From positions 1 to 10,368 of the forward strand of contig CALGXU010000514.1 of the NCBI GenBank assembly GCA_937935205.1: a DNA stretch of 10,368 nucleotides, given 5' to 3'. The notes beneath the pieces were generated by a model. It saw only the letters and a program-made list of their open reading frames with translations. It was not told where the DNA came from and did not search any database. This document shows, piece after piece, positions 1-6,599 of this stretch; positions within the stretch are counted from its first letter, which is position 1; every line of letters begins with the position of its first letter. Made by a program: the position numbers and the translations under genes. This DNA comes from an uncultured Rothia sp. (GTDB lineage Bacteria > Actinomycetota > Actinomycetes > Actinomycetales > Micrococcaceae).

Positions 1-129
1 GAGTTTGCCTTCCTGGGTACCATTACGAACGGTCCTGACTTTGTGATGGTTAAGAAGACCCTGGCTAACTACGGCCCGAGTCTTTACAAGTCGACTGACT
101 GGACTACTGTGGGCTGGATGAACTCCTAA
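1..129 (+). CDS. C-terminal end of a family 5 solute-binding lipoprotein (partial)
   Basis: The window opens inside a gene. The last 42 codons read in frame to TAA at 127-129. The tail carries the signature shared by the four complete paralogs downstream: NGPDF, then a lysine-rich step, LANYGPSLYK, and a final VGW. This places it in the peptide/nickel ABC-transporter binding protein family (SBP_bac_5), anchored outside the membrane as a lipoprotein if it resembles its neighbours. Its ending (TDW..VGWM) is closest to the next gene (YDW..VGWM), whereas the three later paralogs end with an extra Asp/Pro/Asn-containing segment and VGWQ or VGWE. The first two genes therefore look like one subgroup. 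The N-terminus, signal peptide and promoter lie outside the window. Family assignment is firm; the ligand is unknown. Confidence 0.85.
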   Translation, partial: EFAFLGTITNGPDFVMVKKTLANYGPSLYKSTDWTTVGWMNS

Positions 130-147
130 AAGACGCCTGTCGTGCGA

Positions 148-184
148 GCGGGTCGAATGTGTATGTGCGCATTCGGCCCGCTTT
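148..184 (+). terminator. Probable terminator of the first (partial) binding-protein gene
   Basis: A 14-bp stem pairs 148-161 with 168-181, with two G-U wobbles and a 6-nt loop. It starts 18 nt after the stop codon. Only three T follow directly, and a longer T run (about 203-208) comes later, so the termination signal is weaker than those after the other genes. Confidence 0.55.
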
Positions 185-242
185 GCTGTGCCTGTTAGCT
201 ATTTTTTGGGATGGGTTGTGGTGAGGCAGGGTTGTGTGATGT

Positions 243-286
243 GGGGGAGGGGTGCTGCACGGCGGGTGGTGGGGGGCGATAGGGGG
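243..286 (+). other. G-rich tract, possible quadruplex
   Basis: Runs of 5, 4, 3, 6 and 5 G lie within 44 nt on the + strand. Four runs could form a quadruplex only if one loop of 11 nt is allowed; the other loops are 4 and 5 nt. The function is not known and it may simply be composition. Confidence 0.3.
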
Positions 287-295
287 TTAGATTGG

Positions 296-334
296 GTGCC
301 TTAGTCCGACACCTTAGTCCAGTGCTTTAGGGCC
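296..334 (+). repeat. Three imperfect 13-nt direct repeats
   Basis: Units begin at 296, 309 and 322. The first two share CCTTAGTCC exactly; the third is degenerate (GTGCTTTAGGGCC). The block ends about 60 bp upstream of the -10 box of the next gene, where an activator could bind. No known protein site is recognised. Confidence 0.45.
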
Positions 335-392
335 AGGCGTAATAATTAAGAAATATTTATCGTGTTGCGCACTTGTAGCAATGCATGTGGTG

Positions 393-398
393 TACACT
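393..398 (+). promoter_or_regulatory. Candidate -10 box of binding-protein gene 590-2290
   Basis: TACACT lies at the same relative place as TATACT in the three other leaders, just upstream of the shared AAATGTGG block. No convincing -35 hexamer is visible at 16-19 bp. Transcription would start near 405. The box sits inside the palindrome GTGTACAC. Confidence 0.5.
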
Positions 399-410
399 AC
401 TAAAAATATT

Positions 411-444
411 AAATGTGGCTTAGGACATAGCTGTAAGTCACATT
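411..444 (+). promoter_or_regulatory. AAATGTGG leader motif with inverted repeat
   Basis: The block AAATGTGG begins 12 nt after the -10 box. The 11 bases at 412-422 are inverted at 434-444 with one G-T mismatch and an 11-nt spacer, so a leader hairpin or a two-fold operator is possible. A second reading is TGTG-N8-CATA at 414-429, one base from the TGTG-N8-CACA dyads of the next two leaders. An ATG at 413 opens a five-codon frame (MWLRT) closed by TAG at 428-430. Confidence 0.4.
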
Positions 445-577
445 ATTTTGCATGGCTTGACCTGTCTGCTCATCACCGCAGATGGCAGGCGCTCCTGTAG
501 ACAGAAACCCCGCCTCCAGAGCGCGCGAGCCACCCACTCTACACTGCAAACACTGCATCAGCGCAGTCCACACCCAC

Positions 578-583
578 AAGGAG
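578..583 (+). promoter_or_regulatory. Shine-Dalgarno site fixing the start at 590
   Basis: AAGGAG lies 6 nt before ATG 590. The upstream in-frame ATG at 482 and the internal ATG at 635 have no comparable site. Confidence 0.75.
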
Positions 584-589
584 CCCATC

Positions 590-2290
590 ATGAGCCCTCA
601 CCCCATCCCCTCCCTCTCCGGATTCAACCCGATCATGAGCCGCCGCGTACTGTTCGGCGGCGCAACCGCCGTCGCTGCTGCCGGCGTACTGAGCGCTTGT
701 GGCTCCTCATCCTCCAAGACCGAGCACAAGGCAAGCGAAACCCCGTTCTATGAAATTAACGAGCAGGACCCCTCGAAGCTCAAGCAGGGCGGTACCCTGA
801 ACCTGAGCACCTACTCCCTCGGCCCCGACTTCAACCGCTTCTCCCAGAACGGCTCCAGCACCTCCGTCTCCGAAACCATGGGCATTATCGCCGGTGCCGG
901 CATCTGGCGCAGCACCTTCAAGGGTGAAGATGAGCTCGACCCCAACTACTGCCTCGGCTTCGAAGCTAAGGAAGTAGACGGTAAGATCACCGCCGAGGTT
1001 CGCCTGAACCCCAAGGCAGTCTTCAATGACGGCACCCCCATCGACATCGACGCTCTCAAGGCAACCTGGCAGATTCAGCGTGACCCCGAGGGTGCGTACA
1101 AGATTGGCGCTGCAGGTATCTACGAGTTCATCGAAAGCGTTGAAGCTATCGACGGCGACCGCTACCACGCACGAGTTGTCTTCAAGACTGCACACAACCC
1201 CGTCAAGGGTCTGCTCTTCGGCGGAATCCTGCACCCGGCAATGCTTGATATAAACCTCTTCAATGAAGGTTTCGTGGACAACCCCCACCCCGAGCTCGGT
1301 TGCGGCCCCTTCACCCTGGCACCCAACGGCTGGAACTCCTCCGAGAAGACCTTCACCGCTGTGCCCAACGACAAGTGGTGGGGTGACAAGCCTAAGCTGG
1401 ACCGCATCGTCGTGCGTGAAATGGCGGACGCTGCAGCTCGCGCCGCCTACAAGAACGGCGAACTGGACGCTGTGGAATCACGTACCCTTAGCGCCTACAA
1501 CGAGATGAAGGATGTTGCGAACTCTGAAATTCGCCGCGGTCGCCGCCTCTTCGCCGGCGGCATGAACCTGAACGCACAGCACATCACTGATACTGCCGTG
1601 CGTAAGGCAATCTTCCTGGGTATTGACCGTGGTGCTCTGGCAAAGATTCGCTTCCAGGGTCTGCCCTACGAAGAAGAAGTTCCCGGCTCGATGCTTCTGC
1701 TGAGCTCCTCCCAGTACTACCGTGACAACTACCCGGCACGTAACCCGGAGGAAGCACGCAAGGTCCTGGAGAAGGCAGGCTACACCAAGTCTGGCGACTT
1801 CTACGCGAAGGACGGCAAGACCATCACCCTGAAGCTGACTACCTTCGGTGATGACGCCACCACCAAGGGCCAGGCTCAGACCTTCATTCAGAGCATGAAG
1901 GAAATCGGCATCAACTTCGAGCTCGATTCGCGTGCGCAGTCCGAATTCTCGAAGGTTGTTGGTAACCGCGAGTACGACGTGAGCATTTCGGGCTTCGGCG
2001 TGAGCTCTGAGCCGACCAGTGCTGCCGAGTACTTCTACCACTCCAAGAACTGGGACGGCGTCGGCACCCCCGAAATTGACGCTATGATCGACGAGATGGT
2101 CACCATCCTCGACGACGCTAAGCGCGCCGAGAAGTGCAACGAAATTGAGAAGAAGCACATGAGCGAGGTTTGCCTCTTCATCCCGTTCCTCAATGGTCCG
2201 GACTTCAAGGCATGCCGCCCGAAGCTCGCTAACTACGGTGCGTTCCTCTTCAAGAGCTACGACTGGTCTTCGGTTGGCTGGATGGCATAA
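590..2290 (+). CDS. Family 5 ABC-transporter solute-binding lipoprotein (peptide/nickel type), paralog 2
   Basis: This 566-aa predicted lipoprotein captures a ligand, probably a peptide, outside the membrane and passes it to an ABC permease not encoded here. The frame is open from ATG 482, but I chose ATG 590 for its AAGGAG site. The signal peptide has a twin-arginine motif (SRRVLF, residues 17-22), a short Ala/Gly/Val-rich core and the lipobox LSAC with Cys37. A start at Met16 would leave a more usual short n-region, but no ribosome site precedes it. Mature landmarks include LKQGG and GPDFN, NDKWWG (260-265), KNGELD, and the tail LANYGAFLF...VGW. Its length fits SBP_bac_5. It is the most diverged of the four complete paralogs, with a different signal peptide and GFGVSSEP where others have GWG..D. 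It has its own promoter and a strong terminator, so it is probably monocistronic. Family is certain; the substrate is inferred only. Confidence 0.92.
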   Translation: MSPHPIPSLSGFNPIMSRRVLFGGATAVAAAGVLSACGSSSSKTEHKASETPFYEINEQDPSKLKQGGTLNLSTYSLGPDFNRFSQNGSSTSVSETMGIIAGAGIWRSTFKGEDELDPNYCLGFEAKEVDGKITAEVRLNPKAVFNDGTPIDIDALKATWQIQRDPEGAYKIGAAGIYEFIESVEAIDGDRYHARVVFKTAHNPVKGLLFGGILHPAMLDINLFNEGFVDNPHPELGCGPFTLAPNGWNSSEKTFTAVPNDKWWGDKPKLDRIVVREMADAAARAAYKNGELDAVESRTLSAYNEMKDVANSEIRRGRRLFAGGMNLNAQHITDTAVRKAIFLGIDRGALAKIRFQGLPYEEEVPGSMLLLSSSQYYRDNYPARNPEEARKVLEKAGYTKSGDFYAKDGKTITLKLTTFGDDATTKGQAQTFIQSMKEIGINFELDSRAQSEFSKVVGNREYDVSISGFGVSSEPTSAAEYFYHSKNWDGVGTPEIDAMIDEMVTILDDAKRAEKCNEIEKKHMSEVCLFIPFLNGPDFKACRPKLANYGAFLFKSYDWSSVGWMA

Positions 2291-2302
2291 GCCGCAGTTT
2301 TA

Positions 2303-2362
2303 AGCTCCCCGCCCCCTATACGTTTTCGCAGTGTCGTATGGGGACGGGGGGCTTTTTCTTTT
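2303..2362 (+). terminator. Strong intrinsic terminator of gene 590-2290
   Basis: The arm 2303-2322 pairs with 2335-2353, a GC-rich stem with one bulge and one mismatch. TTTTCTTTT follows. It begins 13 nt after the stop codon, so read-through into the next paralog should be low. Confidence 0.88.
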
Positions 2363-2423
2363 AGAGACAGCAGTGCGCCTTAGTAGCCCGTCGATGTGCT
2401 TTTAACCTGTAACGATTCTCAAA

Positions 2424-2455
2424 GCATTGGATGTGACGCGCTCGCACGCCAATGC
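2424..2455. repeat. Isolated inverted repeat GCATTGG...CCAATGC
   Basis: A perfect 7-bp outer stem (2424-2430 with 2449-2455) encloses further short complementary pieces, GTG/CAC and CG/CG, so most of the 32 nt can fold. It sits about 140 bp upstream of the next -10 box and 60 bp after a complete terminator. It could be a regulator site or a back-up terminator, since an A/T-rich stretch with a T run (2473-2478) follows. Neither is proven. Confidence 0.4.
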
Positions 2456-2593
2456 GACATAATATTTCATTTTTTAGTTTTCGTGCTCGGCATCCGCGTG
2501 ATTATGCGGGCTGAGGTGCGGTAGCTCGTGTTTTTGGATGGTGTATGACCCTTCCAGAAATTGGATTGTGGTCTGCGCCGCATATTTTGCGGG

Positions 2594-2599
2594 TATACT
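2594..2599 (+). promoter_or_regulatory. Candidate -10 box of binding-protein gene 2734-4443
   Basis: TATACT is followed by the AAATGTGG block, as in the other leaders. No good -35 hexamer is seen at normal spacing. The predicted transcription start is near 2606, giving a leader of about 128 nt. Confidence 0.6.
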
Positions 2600-2615
2600 A
2601 TGACTCAATCACAAA

Positions 2616-2634
2616 AAATGTGGGGGCTCTCACA
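2616..2634 (+). promoter_or_regulatory. CRP/GlxR-like dyad in the leader
   Basis: AAATGTGG begins at 2616. TGTG at 2619-2622 and CACA at 2631-2634 are separated by 8 nt, and the downstream half is TCACA. The actinobacterial GlxR/CRP consensus is TGTGA-N6-TCACA, so only one base of the half-sites departs. It lies about 10-28 nt after the predicted start of transcription, a position expected for repression. The same dyad, with the neighbouring CAA and GG, recurs at 4695-4710. Confidence 0.45.
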
Positions 2635-2737
2635 AGGGTTGTCGACAGAGGCTTTGTTGCCACTGGATAAATTGGTGCACAACACCGTGCGCCACGCGAT
2701 ACGCACCCAAGCCCTCCGGTATGAGGAGAACACATGA
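2618..2737 (+). CDS. Possible 39-codon leader frame overlapping the next start (ATGA)
   Basis: ATG 2618 opens an uninterrupted 39-codon frame that begins MWGLSQG and ends with TGA 2735-2737, overlapping the ATG of the binding-protein gene by two bases. Such an ATGA junction is typical of translational coupling. The frame begins about 12 nt after the predicted transcription start, with no Shine-Dalgarno site. The next leader has a related opening (MCVLSQR). Against it, the shared bases are equally well explained as a DNA operator, and no domain is recognisable. Confidence 0.28.
   Translation: MWGLSQGLSTEALLPLDKLVHNTVRHAIRTQALRYEENT
2723..2728 (+). promoter_or_regulatory. Shine-Dalgarno site of gene 2734-4443
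   Basis: GAGGAG lies 5 nt before ATG 2734. It falls inside the last codons of the possible leader frame, so translation of that frame would pass over it. Confidence 0.75.
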
Positions 2738-4443
2738 CTCATCTACGTATTAACCGCCGTACCCTCCTGACTGGCACCGTTGCCCTGGGCACCGTCGGCC
2801 TGCTCGCTGCCTGCGGCGGCGGCTCGGACAAGAAGATTAACGGCAAGGCCGCATCAAGCACCGAGGAAATCGTCAAGAACCTCCAAATCAATAAGCAGGA
2901 CCGCTCCTCCCTCAAGCAGGGTGGTGAGTTCCGCGCTAGCGTCTCCGCAATCGGCCCGAACTTCAACATTCTGACCCAGAGCGGCTACACCACCGAAAAC
3001 CTCACCGCATTCGGTGGCGCCTGCAACATCCCCTCCGCTATCGGCTTCACCTCCCTGAGCCCCGCTGGCGAATACAGCCTCAATAACGACTACGTCAGCG
3101 ACTACAAGGCTGAGACTGTTGACGGCGTTCAGACCATTACCTTCAAGCTCAACTCTCAGGCTGTCTTCAACGACGGTACCCCGGTTGACATTGAGGCAAT
3201 CCGCGCCGCGTGGACTATCTACCGCAACCCCGAGGATGGCTACAACGTCATCGCCGCTCCCTTCTGGCAGCAGGTAGCGTCCATCGACCCCGTGGATGGT
3301 GACAAGACCCGCGTCAAGATTGTGATGACCAAGCCGATCTACCCCGCGGAGACCCTCGGTCTGCTCGGTCTGCACCCCGCACTGACCGACAAGGAACTCT
3401 TCAACAACGGCTTCGTGAACAAGCCTATGGATCAGTACTGGTCCGGTCCCTTCAAGATCGGCGAGTGGAACTCTTCGGCTAAGACCCTCACCCTCGTACC
3501 CAACGACAAGTGGTGGGGCGAGAAGCCGCTGCTGGATCGCATCATCTGGCGCGAAATGGGCGACGAAGCAGAGCGCGCAGCGTTCAAGAACGGTGAGCTG
3601 GACAGCATCGGCTTCGCTGGTCTGGCAACCTACAATGCCGTCAAGGATCAGCCCGGTGTCCAGATTCGCTCCGGTCAGAACGTCGGCGTCGTCAATCTGC
3701 AGTTCAACCCGACCCGCGTGACCGACACCGCCCTGCGCCGTGCGGTCTTCGCAGCGGTTGACCGCTCCCAGCTGGCTAAGGTCAAGTTCAGCCAGATCAA
3801 CTGGGAAGAGCCTCTGACCGGCTCCCTGATTGCTATGCCCTTCCAGAAGGGCTACCAGGACGCTATGCCTACCAACCCCGGCCCCGAGGCTGCGGCAAAG
3901 ATCCTGGAGGCAGCGGGCTACTCCAAGAACGGCGACTACTACGCCAAGGACGGCAAGACCGCTGGCTTCTCCATCACCTATTTCGGTTCGGATGCAACCT
4001 CCCTGGCTCAGTTCCAGAACCTCGAGCAGCAGCTCAAGGCAGCAGGTATTAAGCTCGAGCAGGACAACCAGCCGCAGTCCCAGTTCAACTCCGTGATGGG
4101 CTCTAAGCAGTACGACTGTGCCTTCTCCGGTTGGGGTATTGGTGCTGACCCCGCAGACAGCGTTCAGTACTTCTACACCAGCGAAATCAACGAGGGTGTG
4201 GGCGATCCTGAACTGGATAAGTTCATCGCGTCCATCTACGAGAAGGAATCTCACGATGAGCAGCTGAAGATGGCTGCTGAGGCTGAGAAGCAGCACATGG
4301 AGAAGGTTGCTATTTACTTCCCCTACGGCAATGGCCCCAGCTATGTAGCCGTGAAGGAGAAGCTGGCTAACTACGGCCCTTCCCTCTTCGCAACCAGCTA
4401 CTCCGACCCCAAGCGCTGGGTCAATGTGGGTTGGCAGAACTAA
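2734..4443 (+). CDS. Family 5 ABC-transporter solute-binding lipoprotein (peptide/nickel type), paralog 3
   Basis: This 569-aa predicted lipoprotein binds a ligand, probably a peptide, outside the cell for an ABC importer encoded elsewhere. The start has a GAGGAG site. Residues 7-13 form a twin-arginine motif (NRRTLLT) before a Gly/Thr-rich core and the lipobox LAAC with Cys27. The 20 residues RRTLLTGTVALGTVGLLAAC are identical in the next two paralogs. After a Gly/Ser/Lys linker come LKQGG, GPNFN, the NDKWWG motif (257-262), KNGELD, GWGIGADP (Asp472) and the tail LANYGPSLF...VGW. The closest paralog is the last gene of the array: both share NLQINKQDRSSLK, TQSGYT and CNI. It has its own promoter, a CRP-like dyad in the leader and a terminator, so it is a separate unit. 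The ligand cannot be read from the sequence. Confidence 0.94.
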   Translation: MTHLRINRRTLLTGTVALGTVGLLAACGGGSDKKINGKAASSTEEIVKNLQINKQDRSSLKQGGEFRASVSAIGPNFNILTQSGYTTENLTAFGGACNIPSAIGFTSLSPAGEYSLNNDYVSDYKAETVDGVQTITFKLNSQAVFNDGTPVDIEAIRAAWTIYRNPEDGYNVIAAPFWQQVASIDPVDGDKTRVKIVMTKPIYPAETLGLLGLHPALTDKELFNNGFVNKPMDQYWSGPFKIGEWNSSAKTLTLVPNDKWWGEKPLLDRIIWREMGDEAERAAFKNGELDSIGFAGLATYNAVKDQPGVQIRSGQNVGVVNLQFNPTRVTDTALRRAVFAAVDRSQLAKVKFSQINWEEPLTGSLIAMPFQKGYQDAMPTNPGPEAAAKILEAAGYSKNGDYYAKDGKTAGFSITYFGSDATSLAQFQNLEQQLKAAGIKLEQDNQPQSQFNSVMGSKQYDCAFSGWGIGADPADSVQYFYTSEINEGVGDPELDKFIASIYEKESHDEQLKMAAEAEKQHMEKVAIYFPYGNGPSYVAVKEKLANYGPSLFATSYSDPKRWVNVGWQN

Positions 4444-4523
4444 AACCACAGGTTAATTTTCTGGATCCTTATTTGGTAGTTTCTGAATTTTCGGAGGTGC
4501 CGGTATAAGGCTCCGGAAGGGTG

Positions 4524-4572
4524 AAGTCCCGCGGTATTCCGCCTCAGAGGCGGGGTGCTGCGGGACTTTTCT
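4524..4572 (+). terminator. Intrinsic terminator of gene 2734-4443
   Basis: A 9-bp stem (4524-4532 with 4560-4568) carries an inner CCGCC/GGCGG stem. It runs into TTTTCT. It lies about 80 nt after the stop codon. Confidence 0.82.
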
Positions 4573-4673
4573 GTGTTCTTGGTGGGTGGTTCTGTAGTGG
4601 GGTAGTTTCGGGAATTGTCTGAAATATTTTCCCTGAAATGGTGAACTGGGTCATAGTGCGTGGGAAATGTGTG

Positions 4674-4679
4674 TATACT
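4674..4679 (+). promoter_or_regulatory. Candidate -10 box of binding-protein gene 4776-6476
   Basis: TATACT is preceded by GTG and a G/T-rich stretch with no clear -35 box. Transcription would start near 4686. Together with the AAATGTG block 12 nt downstream it repeats the layout of the other leaders. Confidence 0.6.
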
Positions 4680-4691
4680 ATTGCCAATGCA

Positions 4692-4710
4692 AAATGTGCG
4701 TGCTGTCACA
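4692..4710 (+). promoter_or_regulatory. CRP/GlxR-like dyad in the leader
   Basis: AAATGTGC begins at 4692. TGTG at 4695-4698 and CACA at 4707-4710 are spaced by 8 nt, with TCACA as the right half. Spacing and half-sites are the same as in the preceding leader (2619-2634). GGGAAATGTG at 4662-4671, just upstream of the -10 box, carries another copy of the left half. Confidence 0.45.
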
Positions 4711-4762
4711 AAGGTGTGCGGGTTGTGTTCCCCCGCGTACAGCAAAGCAGCATCACACCTAA
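4694..4762 (+). CDS. Possible 22-codon leader peptide with three cysteines
   Basis: ATG 4694 opens a frame beginning MCVLSQRCAGC and ending at TAA 4760-4762, 13 nt before the gene start. It resembles the preceding leader frame only in its first codons (MxxLSQ). It has no Shine-Dalgarno site and starts about 8 nt after the predicted transcription start. It may be only a by-product of the dyad. Confidence 0.22.
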   Translation: MCVLSQRCAGCVPPRTAKQHHT

Positions 4763-4764
4763 CC

Positions 4765-4770
4765 AAGGAA
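4765..4770 (+). promoter_or_regulatory. Shine-Dalgarno site fixing the start at 4776
   Basis: AAGGAA lies 5 nt before ATG 4776. The frame is open upstream to ATG 4638, but that would place the start before the promoter and bury the signal peptide. Confidence 0.7.
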
Positions 4771-4775
4771 AACTA

Positions 4776-6476
4776 ATGACCACTTTCACCCTCAACCGTC
4801 GTACCCTGCTCACCGGCACCGTCGCCCTGGGCACCGTTGGCCTGCTCGCAGCCTGTGGCGGTAACTCCTCCAAGAACGAGAACAACGCTCTTTCCGCTGG
4901 CGGCGACCTTTCCAAGGCAGTCTCCTACAACGAGAAGGACCGCTCTGCCCTCAAGGACGGCGGCGAGCTGCGACTGAGCGCAGACGGCATCGGCCCGAAC
5001 TTCAACATCCTCAACACCAACGGCTACACCGCAGGTAACCTGAACATTCAGGCGGCAATGAACTCCGCATTCACCGGCGGCTTCTACTCCGACTTCCGCG
5101 GCGAAGCGCACATGAACGAGGACTACGTCACCGAATACAAGGCGCAGACCGTTGACGGCGTGCAGACCGTGACCTTCAAGATCAACCCGAAGGCAGCCTT
5201 CAATGACGGTACCCCCATCGACGTGAACGCCGTCAAGAGCTACCAGACCATCTACACCGCCGCGGCATCCGGTTCGGACTACCAGATTACCCCTTCACCC
5301 ATCTGGGAACAGGTCGCAAGTGTTGAATCTGTGGATGGCGACGACCGCCACGTGAAGATTACCATGTCCAAGCCCTGGTACCCCATCGAAGGTAGCTTCA
5401 CCTCCTTCCTGCACCCGGCATTCGCTGAGCCTAAGTTCTTCAACGACGGCATGAACGGCAAGCCCCTGGACAAGTACTGGGCAGGTCCCTTCAAGGTCGG
5501 CGAATGGGATGCCTCCGGCAAGGTCCTCACCGTCGTTCGCAACGACAAGTGGTGGGGTACCAAGCCTATGCTCGAGCGCATCACCTGGCGTGAAATGACC
5601 TCCCAGGCAGAGCAGGCAGCCTTCAAGAACAACGAGATTGACTACGCCGACGCAAGCACTCTCAGCTCCTACAACGAGCTCTCCGCCGTCGCCAACGTCG
5701 ATATCCGCAAGGGTAGCGCGCTGGCCGTGGGCAACTACGAAATCAACCCCGAAAAGGTTCCCCTGCCCGTACGCCGCGCATTCGTTGCAGCCCTGAACCG
5801 CGAGCAGCTGTTCAAGCTGCGTTACGAGAAGCTCGGCTGGAAGGAACCCCTGCCCGGCTCCATGTGTATGCTGCCCATGCAGGAAGGCTACCAGGACAAC
5901 TACCCGACCAAGCTCGGCAAGGACGTCGCCACCAAGATCCTCGAAGACGCAGGTTACACCAAGAACGGTGACTACTACGAGAAGGACGGCGTTAAGGCTT
6001 CCTACTCGGTGACCACCTTCGGTACCGACCCGGTCGTCAGCTCCACCGCCCAGTTCCTCGTCCAGCAGATGAAGGAAATCGGCGTTGAACTGAGCATCGA
6101 CAACCACGGCGCCTCCGAAATGGCAAGCATCATTTCCGCGAAGAACTTCTCGATCAAGAGCGGCGGTTACGGCATCACCACCTCCCCGGTGGATGCAGCG
6201 AACTACTTCTACATCTCCGAGACCAACAACGGTCACGGTAAGGACCTGGACTCGCTGGCAGCAACCATGATGTCCACCGAGGACCCGAAGGAACAGCTCA
6301 AGATCATGAACGAGCTGGAGAAGCGCCACCTGGACGAGGTCGCAATCTACGTCCCGACCCACAACGGCCCCAACTTCAAGGCATGCCGTAAGACTCTGGC
6401 GAACTACGGTCCCATGCTCTTCGGCCTGCCCTACTACAACCCGAACGTATGGATCAACGTTGGTTGGGAAAAGTAA
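4776..6476 (+). CDS. Family 5 ABC-transporter solute-binding lipoprotein (peptide/nickel type), paralog 4
   Basis: This 566-aa predicted lipoprotein belongs to SBP_bac_5, with presumed ligand capture for an importer encoded elsewhere. ATG 4776 gives the same 27-residue signal as its neighbours: NRRTLLT at 7-13 and the lipobox LAAC with Cys27. The mature part shows LKDGG, GPNFN, NDKWWG (256-261), KNNEID in place of the usual KNGELD, and the tail LANYGPMLF...VGW. The segment that reads GWG..D in two paralogs is GYGITTSP here, with Ser470 where others have Asp or Glu. The stretch between LSSYNEL and the conserved VRRAFVAALNR is also shorter than in its neighbours. These changes suggest a different ligand, by inference only. 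Its own promoter and terminator make it a separate unit. Confidence 0.94.
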   Translation: MTTFTLNRRTLLTGTVALGTVGLLAACGGNSSKNENNALSAGGDLSKAVSYNEKDRSALKDGGELRLSADGIGPNFNILNTNGYTAGNLNIQAAMNSAFTGGFYSDFRGEAHMNEDYVTEYKAQTVDGVQTVTFKINPKAAFNDGTPIDVNAVKSYQTIYTAAASGSDYQITPSPIWEQVASVESVDGDDRHVKITMSKPWYPIEGSFTSFLHPAFAEPKFFNDGMNGKPLDKYWAGPFKVGEWDASGKVLTVVRNDKWWGTKPMLERITWREMTSQAEQAAFKNNEIDYADASTLSSYNELSAVANVDIRKGSALAVGNYEINPEKVPLPVRRAFVAALNREQLFKLRYEKLGWKEPLPGSMCMLPMQEGYQDNYPTKLGKDVATKILEDAGYTKNGDYYEKDGVKASYSVTTFGTDPVVSSTAQFLVQQMKEIGVELSIDNHGASEMASIISAKNFSIKSGGYGITTSPVDAANYFYISETNNGHGKDLDSLAATMMSTEDPKEQLKIMNELEKRHLDEVAIYVPTHNGPNFKACRKTLANYGPMLFGLPYYNPNVWINVGWEK

Positions 6477-6528
6477 AAACTAAGCGCTGAGCACAGCTCA
6501 CACGCCCCATAAGGGTAAAAGCGCTACT

Positions 6529-6575
6529 GCGGCGTGTTACAAAAGGATTAAAACCTTCTGTAGCACGCCGCTTTT
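6529..6575 (+). terminator. Strong intrinsic terminator of gene 4776-6476
   Basis: Two 18-nt arms (6529-6546 and 6554-6571) pair with one mismatch and one wobble around an A/T-rich 7-nt loop. TTTT follows. Confidence 0.88.
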
Positions 6576-6599
6576 CCATGCCCTAGAGAGCAGCAAGGA

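Larger units (their letters stand above)
130..589. other. 460-bp intergenic region upstream of the second binding-protein gene
   Basis: No gene is supported here. In order, it holds the hairpin after the upstream gene, a G-rich tract (243-286), three imperfect 13-nt direct repeats (296-334), an A/T-rich stretch (about 340-360), a TACACT -10 box (393-398), the AAATGTGG leader motif with an inverted repeat (411-444), and a leader of about 185 nt ending in a Shine-Dalgarno site at 578-583. Confidence 0.6.
2291..2733. other. 443-bp intergenic region upstream of the third binding-protein gene
   Basis: No gene is supported other than the small leader frame listed separately. The region holds the terminator (2303-2362), an isolated inverted repeat (2424-2455), a T-rich stretch (about 2463-2485), the TATACT box (2594-2599), the leader dyad (2616-2634) and a Shine-Dalgarno site (2723-2728). 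Confidence 0.6.
4444..4775. other. 332-bp intergenic region upstream of the fourth binding-protein gene
   Basis: This stretch holds the terminator (4524-4572), a G/T-rich stretch without recognisable structure (about 4573-4615), the TATACT box (4674-4679), the leader dyad (4692-4710), a possible 22-codon leader frame and a Shine-Dalgarno site. I see no other gene. Confidence 0.6.

Noticed and set aside
482..589. Upstream extension of the second binding-protein gene to ATG 482
   Set aside because: It has no Shine-Dalgarno site and puts 36 extra residues before the signal peptide; ATG 590 has AAGGAG at 6 nt.
2854..4449. Long open frame of 531 codons antisense to the third binding-protein gene
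   Set aside because: It mirrors a gene with strong codon bias and an assured product. Its translation is rich in Val/Leu/Gly/Asp with no domain, as expected for an antisense shadow.
4638..4775. Upstream extension of the fourth binding-protein gene to ATG 4638
   Set aside because: It would start before the TATACT promoter and hide the signal peptide; ATG 4776 matches the neighbours residue for residue.
5295..6362. Open frame of 355 codons antisense to the fourth binding-protein gene
   Set aside because: The same shadow effect applies: no ribosome site, no domain, and full overlap with a certain gene.
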